Shown one piece after another: positions 14,184 to 18,971 of a stretch of 18,971 bases of DNA (the first letter of the stretch is position 1; each line of letters starts with the position of its first letter). The position numbers and the translations under genes are program-made. The DNA is taken from positions 1-18,971 of the forward strand of contig CALJPB010000418.1 in NCBI GenBank assembly GCA_937981305.1. The letters are read 5' to 3'. The notes below the pieces were generated by a model. That model had not been told where the DNA came from. It worked only from the letters and a program-made list of their open reading frames with translations, and ran no database searches. Source of the stretch: an uncultured Selenomonas sp. (GTDB lineage: Bacteria; Bacillota; Negativicutes; Selenomonadales; Selenomonadaceae).

Positions 14184-15368
14184 AATCCGCGCAAAGATGG
14201 CGGCTGTCTCCTTCCTCATCTCATCGGTATCATGCGTATAGAGATTCTGCGTAATGGTCGCGTCGCTGTGTCCCAGACGGGCTGCAACGTCAACGGGTTT
14301 AGCCCCTGCCTCAATAAGGCGCGTCGCGTGGGTATGACGGAAGCTATGCGCATTCAGTCCAAACGCCTTGAGTGCGGATTGAACAGTACCGTAACGGACG
14401 GGAAGCCCGAAGCGGTCAACGCATACGAGAGCGCGAAGCGTCCAATCCTCGGGCGGCGTTTCGGCGCGTGGTTCTGTGTGGAGCAATCCCGCCGCCGTCT
14501 CATAGGTGCATTGATACGCCCCGCCCATGCGAACGGCATTCATGGAGCAGGTCGCCCGCCATTTGCGCAGCGCGGCAAGAAGTACGCCGTCAACGTAGAG
14601 CGTGCGCCGTCCTGCGTCTGTTTTCGGCACGGTGAAGAAGTAGCCGCCGCCTGTCTTGTCATGGACAATTTGCCGCTGAATGACGATGCGCCCCGCGTCA
14701 ATGTCGATATCATCCCACGATAGCCCCAGTATCTCACCGATCCGCGCCCCCGTGTGATAGGCAAGGCGAAAAATGATATGGTACTTGTGCCCCTCGGGGA
14801 ACTTTTGAAAGAGTGCGGCGAGGATGGCGGGCGATATGATAACGCGTGGGATAACGGCGGCGGGTGCAGATCGCGGCACGGATAACCCCGCGCATGGATT
14901 CGCGGCGATGAGTTCGGCGGGATAGACCGCATATTTCAGAGCGTTGGAGAGCACCACACGCGCCCCTGCAATCGTGTGACGGGAAAAGCCCTCGGCGGCA
15001 AGCTGAGACATCCAACGGTCAACATCACGCGGGCGAAGGTCTTGCAGAATGATACCGCCGATGTATGGAACGATGCGGGCACGGATCGTTGTCACATAGC
15101 CGCCATACGTCCCTTGTGCGACGTTCGGACGGGCGACATTCTCCACCCATGCGGCGAGATAGTCACGCAGCGGGACGCGCTCGGATGTGATTCGGATATT
15201 GCCCGCCTTCCATGCGGCGTAGGCCGCCGCACCTGCGTCATATGCAGCCTGTTCGGTGGAGAATCCCCCGCGCTCTACGATGCGCCGCCGTCCTGTTGCG
15301 GGATGCTTGCCCGCGTCGAACGAGTACGAGAATGTTTTTCCCCGTTTGCGCGTGCGGATCGTTGCCAT
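14172..15368 (-). CDS. int: Phage-type tyrosine integrase
   Basis: A 398-residue tyrosine recombinase. The N-terminal 60 residues (IRTRKRGKTFSYSFDAG, then GGFSTEQAAYDAGAAAY) form an AP2-like arm-binding domain, followed by a SAM-like core-binding domain (about 65-165) and the catalytic domain. Catalytic residues are visible: R209 (HTGARIGE), K249 (VPKTDAGRR), H341 and R344 (HSFRHTHATR), H367 (LGHSDATIT) and nucleophile Y377 (LYTHDT). All are present, so it is probably active. GGAGGTG precedes the ATG. It is the leftmost gene of element B. A palindrome 22 nt upstream resembles the repressor operators. Part of a related integrase gene survives at 12637. Confidence 0.95.
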   Translation of the reverse strand: MATIRTRKRGKTFSYSFDAGKHPATGRRRIVERGGFSTEQAAYDAGAAAYAAWKAGNIRITSERVPLRDYLAAWVENVARPNVAQGTYGGYVTTIRARIVPYIGGIILQDLRPRDVDRWMSQLAAEGFSRHTIAGARVVLSNALKYAVYPAELIAANPCAGLSVPRSAPAAVIPRVIISPAILAALFQKFPEGHKYHIIFRLAYHTGARIGEILGLSWDDIDIDAGRIVIQRQIVHDKTGGGYFFTVPKTDAGRRTLYVDGVLLAALRKWRATCSMNAVRMGGAYQCTYETAAGLLHTEPRAETPPEDWTLRALVCVDRFGLPVRYGTVQSALKAFGLNAHSFRHTHATRLIEAGAKPVDVAARLGHSDATITQNLYTHDTDEMRKETAAIFARIVGE

Positions 15369-15390
15369 AATAAAACACCTCCAAAGCGTA

Positions 15391-15405
15391 TTTGCCTATG
15401 GCAAA
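15391..15405. promoter_or_regulatory. Palindrome before int, candidate repressor or integrase site
   Basis: TTTGCC-TAT-GGCAAA, perfect 6-bp arms. It resembles the operator candidate TTTGC-N6-GCAAA at 17235-17250, although the spacing is 5 rather than 6. Its left half also matches the arm-type repeat TTTGCCTAY. It is placed to control int expression in either case. Confidence 0.5.
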
Positions 15406-15419
15406 CAAGCCCGAAGGTG

Positions 15420-15428
15420 TGATATACT
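15420..15428 (+). promoter_or_regulatory. Extended -10 promoter of a short plus-strand transcript
   Basis: TGATATACT, that is TGN followed by TATACT, without a good -35. It would start RNA near 15435, facing away from int. Confidence 0.45.
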
Positions 15429-15434
15429 CTCCTT

Positions 15435-15511
15435 GCGTGGTTGAGTATTCCCCGATCGGGATGCTTGCCCTTGGTCGCCTGTCATGTTCGCAGCATGGCG
15501 GGCGGCTTTTT
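15435..15511 (+). ncRNA. Putative small RNA between int and dinD
   Basis: About 77 nt from the predicted start to the end of a T-run. The 3' half is a 14-bp hairpin with four G-U pairs. The 5' half contains the self-complementary CCCGATCGGG. The region is duplicated next to fic (12714-12789) at about 97 % identity. One substitution there changes a U-G pair into C-G (15482/15498 versus 12761/12776), as if pairing were preserved. The RNA would be antisense to any message running from dinD into int and to the 3' end of the fic remnant. A short frame (MLALGRL) is open in both copies but has no ribosome site. Confidence 0.45.
15473..15511 (+). terminator. Plus-strand intrinsic terminator (copy B)
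   Basis: Arms 15473-15486 and 15494-15507 pair at all 14 positions (four G-U), with a 7-nt loop and T5 (15507-15511) followed by ATTT. On the minus strand the G-U pairs become A/C mismatches and no T-run follows, so the element works only on the plus strand. Confidence 0.75.
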
Positions 15512-15514
15512 ATT

Positions 15515-15574
15515 TCATGAGAACGCCGCCATGCGTACCATGAGATCGGCGAGATAATCCGCTGAATAGGTCAT
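15515..15574 (-). pseudogene. Collapsed fic gene, 19 codons left
   Basis: The reading frame MTYSADYLADLMVRMAAFS joins the first 15 codons and the last four of the fic gene at 12793. The missing 612 bp (204 codons) lie between two copies of CGCCATGCG in the intact gene (12805-12813 and 13417-13425), so slippage or recombination between them explains the loss, in frame. The AGGAGG site is kept. All functional motifs are gone. Confidence 0.85.
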
Positions 15575-15586
15575 GAAAAACCTCCT

Positions 15587-15608
15587 GCCGCCCCGATGGC
15601 GGCTTTTT
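15587..15608 (+). terminator. Second plus-strand terminator before dinD
   Basis: GCCGCC-CCGAT-GGCGGC (15587-15603) followed by T5 (15604-15608). It overlaps the stop of dinD, which is on the other strand, and would stop plus-strand RNA before it runs antisense through dinD. Confidence 0.7.
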
Positions 15609-16455
15609 ATTGCTTCTTGCCCTTCGCATCCTTGAGACGCTTCTTTTGTGCGCGTTCAATCTGTTGGATGCTCTGATCGGGCGTTGGGAGATTCTCGGGC
15701 ATCGTCCCGCCTAAATCCTGTATCGTTTGCCGTACCTTGCACCCTACGTCATGATGCGTCTTGTTCGCGTTCTCCTTGCCCCGCACCTGATCGCGGCGCA
15801 GTTTTTCCTCTGTCTGCGTTGCGCGGAAGAGATTCGCGGCAAGCTCGGTACTTCCCATGTGGTCTAGTATCTTTTGACCTTTTTTTAGCCCTTTGCGCTT
15901 GTGAATGCCCTGCGCTCCTAACCCGCCATAGAGCCCCTTGTATCCCTCGTTCTGAAAGATGGCATATTCTTGAGGACTGATAACACCCGCTTCTTGTGCA
16001 GCGGCGGCGAGGGCTTTGTTGTGCTCCTTCATCTCGTTACGGATGGTGAGACGTTTCTGCTCCTCGGTGAGTGCATCATAGTTCTCTACAAGTTCCTGCT
16101 GTCTGGTCTTGACGGCAAAATACGTTTGAGCGAGGGCGACGGCGTGTTTGCGCGGGTCGCCGTTCATCGCAACGAGATAACAGGCATAGCGCGAAAGGTG
16201 GTAGTCATCGACCTTGCGCGCTGCCCCGCTGCCAATATCAACCATATCGTGCGCGTGCACGAAATGGTCTGATACCGCGTTCTTACTGGATGCACACGCC
16301 TCAATCGCCTTGTCGATAACCTTCTTGAAAAAGCGGTATTCGTTATACTCAAGTACGGGGATAAGTTCGCGTGCGCTCCAATACTCCTGCCCGTATTCGT
16401 TGATGTGCTTGATATCCTCGAACAGGGATTCATTCATGGGTTGCAGATCGGTCAT
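15607..16455 (-). CDS. dinD: DNA damage-inducible protein D (DinD)
   Basis: A 282-residue protein closely resembling E. coli DinD from memory: WSARELIPVLEYNEYRFF (Bro-N-like domain), LSRYACYLVAMNGDP, GYKGLYGGLGAQGIHKRKGL, KILDHMGSTELAANLFRATQ and VRQTIQDLGGTMPE. E. coli DinD is SOS-induced and disassembles RecA filaments. The ATG at 16455 has AAGGAG 9-10 nt upstream; the GTG at 16464 would abut the ribosome site. It sits between the cleavable repressor and int on the same strand, with a collapsed fic downstream. No LexA-type GAACN4GTTC site is seen near it, so its control may come from the phage repressor or from read-through. Confidence 0.92.
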   Translation of the reverse strand: MTDLQPMNESLFEDIKHINEYGQEYWSARELIPVLEYNEYRFFKKVIDKAIEACASSKNAVSDHFVHAHDMVDIGSGAARKVDDYHLSRYACYLVAMNGDPRKHAVALAQTYFAVKTRQQELVENYDALTEEQKRLTIRNEMKEHNKALAAAAQEAGVISPQEYAIFQNEGYKGLYGGLGAQGIHKRKGLKKGQKILDHMGSTELAANLFRATQTEEKLRRDQVRGKENANKTHHDVGCKVRQTIQDLGGTMPENLPTPDQSIQQIERAQKKRLKDAKGKKQ

Positions 16456-16480
16456 TGAAATCACTCCTTCAAAGTGTAAC

Positions 16481-16525
16481 GGCAGAATGGCAGGGTCGTA
16501 TTCGAATCAGATACGGGGAACGGTC
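16481..16525. repeat. 45-bp segment shared by both repressor trailers
   Basis: 39 of 45 positions match 13486-13530. In this copy CGTAT and ATACG form small facing arms. It lies between repressor and dinD here, and between the truncated repressor and fic in element A, so cargo genes differ downstream of a common trailer. Confidence 0.7.
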
Positions 16526-16543
16526 GCGACGCATCGTGTACAG

Positions 16544-17158
16544 TCACAGCTTGCGCCGGAGTTCAACCACCTTGCCTAGAATCTGGACGGGTAAAGACAA
16601 CATTTCATCATCGCTATAGAAACGCGGTTCATAGACGGCGGTATTATAGCCAATGAGCATAATCCCGCCATCTTCTTTACGGATTTTTTTCACGGTTGCA
16701 TTATCGTCACTGATACATACAACGACAATGTCGCCAGTCTCGACAATCGGTTGATAGCGAACAATGACAATATCGTTCTTAAAAAGAACTGGCTCCATTG
16801 ATGCGTCAGGAACGAGGAGAGCAAAAAATGCGCCCGTACTAGCCAATTCTCCGTCTATTTCTTCGTAATCTACCACGTCCCCGCTCTTTTTAACGGGGAC
16901 ACCCGCCACCATAGATCCTAAGACAGGGAGGCGAACACTTTTCTTTGGAGGAGGGTCAAATTGCCAACCCATTAGATCGGCGGGGGTCGTACGAAGGACT
17001 CTAGCCAAAGGACCTAAAGCGGAAGCGGGCAAGTTTTCTATTTCTTGACTTTCGTATCTATAAATTGTTGTACGATTCTTCCCAAGTGCGGCGGCTACAT
17101 CATCAACGGAAAGTCCTAAACGCTTTCGTCGCGCCTTTATTCTGTTGCCTAGTGTCAT
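16544..17158 (-). CDS. Phage repressor, XRE helix-turn-helix plus S24 (LexA-like) peptidase
   Basis: A 204-residue CI/LexA-like repressor. The N-terminal HTH spans about 1-65 (IKARRKRLGLSVDDVAAALG, then KNRTTIYRYESQEIENLP). The C-terminal S24 domain has nucleophile S120 (DASMEP) and general-base K157 (ATVKKI); the probable self-cleavage bond is A85-G86 (GSMVAGVPV). It would repress the early promoter and be inactivated on RecA filaments after DNA damage. AAGGAGTG precedes the ATG. It is divergent from the Cro-like gene and followed on its strand by dinD. Confidence 0.93.
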   Translation of the reverse strand: MTLGNRIKARRKRLGLSVDDVAAALGKNRTTIYRYESQEIENLPASALGPLARVLRTTPADLMGWQFDPPPKKSVRLPVLGSMVAGVPVKKSGDVVDYEEIDGELASTGAFFALLVPDASMEPVLFKNDIVIVRYQPIVETGDIVVVCISDDNATVKKIRKEDGGIMLIGYNTAVYEPRFYSDDEMLSLPVQILGKVVELRRKL

Positions 17159-17174
17159 AGTTATTCACTCCTTG

Positions 17175-17250
17175 TTTGTATCATAGCAGTTAATTCGCAT
17201 TTTTGCAATAAGAAAAGGGTAAAGAACAAATATATTTGCATAGGCGCAAA
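17175..17250. promoter_or_regulatory. Three operator candidates of the lysogeny switch
   Basis: TTTGT-ATCATA-GCAGT (17175-17190), TTCGC-ATTTTT-GCAAT (17194-17209) and TTTGC-ATAGGC-GCAAA (17235-17250) share the form TTYGC-N6-GCAAW, the first weakly. Centres are 19 and 41 bp apart, near whole helical turns. The first two cover the repressor promoter; the third lies 9 bp upstream of the early -35. Confidence 0.6.
17180..17208 (-). promoter_or_regulatory. Predicted promoter of the repressor gene
   Basis: Minus strand: TTGCAA (17203-17208), 17-nt spacer ending in TGC, TATGAT (17180-17185). The extended -10 and operator overlap suggest autoregulation. Confidence 0.7.
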
Positions 17251-17258
17251 ACAAACCT

Positions 17259-17287
17259 TTGACAAAATCGCGTATATGGGATAATCT
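17259..17287 (+). promoter_or_regulatory. Predicted early (cro-side) promoter
   Basis: Perfect TTGACA (17259-17264), 17-nt spacer, TAATCT (17282-17287), about 40 nt upstream of the GTG at 17329. It drives the rightward gene string. Confidence 0.7.
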
Positions 17288-17328
17288 GAAATAGTAGTTG
17301 CAAACAAGGGATAAAAGGAGGTGTAAAA

Positions 17329-17547
17329 GTGGTAAAAATCAACAAGTTAAAGGGGCGTATTGTCGAACAGGGATATAGTGTAGCAAGCCTTGCGGACGCT
17401 GTTTCGATTGATCGTGCTACACTTTACAGGAAGATAGCAGGAAAGGGGGAGAAATTCACTATTCGGGAAGTGGCAGAGATTGCAAAGGCTCTGCAACTCA
17501 ACAAGGAGGAACTGAACACTATTTTTTTTAGCCACGATGTAGCATAA
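17329..17547 (+). CDS. Small Cro-like HTH protein
   Basis: A 72-residue XRE-type helix-turn-helix protein: KLKGRIVEQGYSVASLADAVSIDRATLYRKI, followed by FTIREVAEIAKALQLNKEELNTIFF. It is the first gene rightward of the switch and divergent from the repressor, the place of Cro or a Cop-like antirepressor. The start is GTG at 17329, with AGGAGGTG 6 nt upstream. It probably competes for the same operators. Confidence 0.85.
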   Translation: MVKINKLKGRIVEQGYSVASLADAVSIDRATLYRKIAGKGEKFTIREVAEIAKALQLNKEELNTIFFSHDVA

Positions 17548-17598
17548 ATGCAACTTGTTAAAATACATATGCAGATAAGGGAAAATAGGAGGCGCACA

Positions 17599-17874
17599 AT
17601 GAAGATCAAACAGGGGGAAGAACGCGTCATGTACCAGTTCCCCGCGCACATGAGCGCGGGCGAGGCGGCATGGGAGTATATGCGCGTAGTAGGTGAGGCA
17701 AAGACCGAACGCCGCTATAACCAGCTGAAATTTCTGCTTGAGCACGGATGGACGGTATACCTTCCCCGTTCGTCGGCTGAGAAGTTGAAAGCGGAGCACG
17801 GCGGCACAATCTACATGCGCCGCCCCGCTGAAAAAGGACACCTTACGATGCAGGAGCGAGGAGGCGCGGCATGA
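17599..17874 (+). CDS. Small element protein, unknown function (paralogue 1)
   Basis: A 91-residue protein with no recognised domain. It shares a clear pattern with the next gene: FPAH (14-17), EAxxxYM (22-28), TERRY (36-40), then LK, GWxVY (50-54), a basic loop, GGTI (68-71). The mix of a helix with charged faces and two short strands suggests a compact alpha/beta fold. The ATG at 17599 follows AGGAGG, and upstream ATGs do not. The stop overlaps the next start as ATGA. A broken third copy is at 13799, so the gene belongs to this element type. Confidence 0.75.
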   Translation: MKIKQGEERVMYQFPAHMSAGEAAWEYMRVVGEAKTERRYNQLKFLLEHGWTVYLPRSSAEKLKAEHGGTIYMRRPAEKGHLTMQERGGAA

Positions 17875-18203
17875 GGCGGGCTGTCTACGAGTTCCCCGCA
17901 CATATCACCGTAGAGGAGGCGACACGCGCCTATATGGAGGCGGCGGGCGGCGTGCAGACAGAACGCCGCTATGCCCTTCTTAAACGCCTGATCGGTGCAG
18001 GATGGGACGTGTATATCACCCGTGAGATGGCGGCATATCTGCGCCGCACCTACGGCGGAACAATCACGAAAAAAGCCGCCATTGACGGCGGCGAAAAGAG
18101 CGGCGCAACAAAACCTATGCGGGGGCGCGTGTCGCGTCTCATAGGGGCGATTGCGGCGGGATGGCGGGCATTTATGGACACATGGAAAGGAGGCACGGCA
18201 TGA
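17871..18203 (+). CDS. Small element protein, unknown function (paralogue 2)
   Basis: A 110-residue paralogue of the preceding protein: FPAH (8-11), EATRAYM (16-22), TERRY (30-34), LK, GWDVY (44-48), GGTI (62-65). It has an extra basic C-terminal tail (about 66-110, with IGAIAAGWRAFM) that the first copy lacks. It is translationally coupled through ATGA at 17871 and ends in another ATGA at 18200. The pair probably arose by tandem duplication and then diverged. Function unknown. Confidence 0.75.
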   Translation: MRRAVYEFPAHITVEEATRAYMEAAGGVQTERRYALLKRLIGAGWDVYITREMAAYLRRTYGGTITKKAAIDGGEKSGATKPMRGRVSRLIGAIAAGWRAFMDTWKGGTA

Positions 18204-18754
18204 AGAAGCGGCACGAGAGCGGGCAAAGAGAACGCGCAGCGGCACTCTTCCCCGATGGCGGCACGGTGACCGCTGCAGATCGGCACGAACGCGCAGCACA
18301 TGACAGCGGCACGGGGGCGCGGGACACACTCACGAGTCTGCTTGCATGGGAAGTCACGCGAGCAGTGGAGGACGCAATGACGGCACTTATCCCCGCCATA
18401 GCGGCTGAGGTTGCCGCAATTATCCCCGAACTGAGGAAGCAGGAAGATCGGCTTCTCAATCTGGATGAGGTCGCGGCGCGGCTCGGGTGCGGAAAACAGC
18501 GCGTTATGCAGCGCATGGCACGCGGTGAAATTATATGGACACAGGGCGCGGGCGGTGCGAATCGGCGCGTGAAAGAATCCCGCCTAGATGAGTACATCGC
18601 CGCATTGCCCGAATACAGAGGCGAAAAGCAAAACGCTGAACGCGTGCACATGACAGCGGACACGGCGGGCGAATCGGATGAGACAGGCGCGGCGGTCGCC
18701 GCTGATCGGCAGGATGGCGGCGCGGATGCGCGAGGACAGGAGAAAGTAGCATGA
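18200..18754 (+). CDS. Excisionase-like helix-turn-helix protein
   Basis: A 184-residue protein. The middle (about 85-135) is a winged-helix motif of the HTH_17/excisionase kind: LLNLDEVAARLGCGKQRVMQ, then RMARGEIIW, and NRRVKESRLDEYI. An Ala-rich helical segment precedes it (48-80) and the C-terminal 45 residues are polar and probably disordered. It may be the recombination directionality factor for int or a transcription regulator; position among early genes fits both. AAAGGAGG precedes the ATG. Both ends overlap neighbouring genes as ATGA. Confidence 0.75.
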   Translation: MKKRHESGQRERAAALFPDGGTVTAADRHERAAHDSGTGARDTLTSLLAWEVTRAVEDAMTALIPAIAAEVAAIIPELRKQEDRLLNLDEVAARLGCGKQRVMQRMARGEIIWTQGAGGANRRVKESRLDEYIAALPEYRGEKQNAERVHMTADTAGESDETGAAVAADRQDGGADARGQEKVA

Positions 18755-18971
18755 TTGACAAGGTGATCGGATGGGGCGCAATGACGGAATTTTTCGCTGA
18801 GGGGCGCAAGGGGCGGCGGACTTTCGACATTACGCAAGAGTTCGCAGCGCAGCATTTGGGACTTGCGGCGGCTGAGTTTGCGCGGCGGTGCTACGCGTAC
18901 AAGCAGGAAGAGGAACGCGGCGGCTACTTTGACTTTAAATCCGCAATGAACGCCGTGACCTATCGAAACAT
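18751..18971 (+). CDS. Partial element protein running off the window
   Basis: 73 codons are open from the ATG at 18751 to the window edge with no stop. It begins MIDKVIGWGAMTEFFAEG and later reads YAYKQEEERGGYFDFKSAM. The start overlaps the previous stop as ATGA and has ACAGGAG about 9 nt upstream. No family is recognised. It continues the coupled early operon. Confidence 0.75.
   Translation, partial: MIDKVIGWGAMTEFFAEGRKGRRTFDITQEFAAQHLGLAAAEFARRCYAYKQEEERGGYFDFKSAMNAVTYRN

Larger units (their letters stand above)
15435..15586. repeat. Copy B: fused duplicate of two stretches around fic
   Basis: 15435-15535 matches 12714-12813, and 15527-15586 matches 13417-13475 with one substitution and one extra A. 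The two stretches, 612 bp apart in copy A, are joined here at the shared 9-mer CGCCATGCG (15527-15535). Confidence 0.9.
14100..18971. mobile_element. Left part of a prophage or integrative element (element B)
   Basis: An integrase at the left end, a cleavable repressor facing a Cro-like gene, and a string of short overlapping early genes form the lysogeny and early region of a temperate phage or related integrative element. No structural, replication or conjugation gene is in view, so phage and conjugative element cannot be told apart. The right end lies outside the window. Confidence 0.8.

Noticed and set aside
15438..15520. A small peptide starting GTG (VVEYSPIGMLALG) conserved in both repeat copies, recalling holin-like type I toxins.
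   Set aside because: No ribosome site in either copy, no hydrophobic helix follows, and the two frames diverge after the hairpin; conservation is explained by the recent duplication.
16495..16520. TTCGAATC flanked by short arms, like the T-arm of a tRNA gene used as an attachment site.
   Set aside because: The arms enclose a loop of the wrong size and no acceptor or anticodon arm is present around it.

Overview
The window is GC-rich DNA with strong GGAGG ribosome binding sites before nearly every gene. It carries an anaerobic ferredoxin-dependent 2-oxoacid oxidoreductase and an RND efflux pump with a lipoprotein adaptor, which needs an outer membrane. Together these suggest a diderm Firmicute of the Negativicutes (Selenomonas-like). 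This is inferred from gene content, not from a marker gene.

Layout. 89-2816 (minus): four-gene 2-oxoglutarate:ferredoxin oxidoreductase operon korDABC, whose promoter sits directly before a structured 5' leader. 3044-4133 (plus): a DUF3290/DUF421 (YetF-type) membrane-protein pair. 4280-9707 (minus): a two-gene RND efflux operon with a phd-doc toxin-antitoxin module just downstream and a dinJ-yafQ module just upstream. 9832-11033 (plus): a SAM methyltransferase and a small secreted protein, ending at a strong two-way terminator. 11086-12511 (minus): two secreted proteins of unknown function behind a near-consensus promoter.

From about 12637 to the right edge the DNA is mobile. 12637-13901 is the wreck of one temperate element (element A): a piece of integrase, a complete fic gene, a repressor cut off after its HTH domain, and a broken copy of a small early gene. 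14100-18971 is a related, apparently intact element (element B) with the same order: tyrosine integrase, a collapsed fic remnant, dinD, an S24-type self-cleaving repressor, a divergent Cro-like gene, two tandem paralogous small genes, an excisionase-like HTH gene, and a gene that runs off the window. B continues to the right.

How the mobile part may work. The repressor and cro-like genes diverge from a switch region with three TTYGC-N6-GCAAW-like operator candidates; a similar palindrome lies just upstream of int. DinD, known in E. coli to act on RecA filaments, lies next to a repressor of the class that RecA makes cleave itself. The integrase is flanked by 9-bp NTTGCCTAC-type repeats spaced one helical turn apart, as expected for arm-type integrase sites. 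Between int and dinD a short plus-strand transcription unit ends in a well-formed terminator and is duplicated, about 97 % identical, next to fic in element A.

No rRNA, tRNA, CRISPR array or insertion-sequence transposase was seen.
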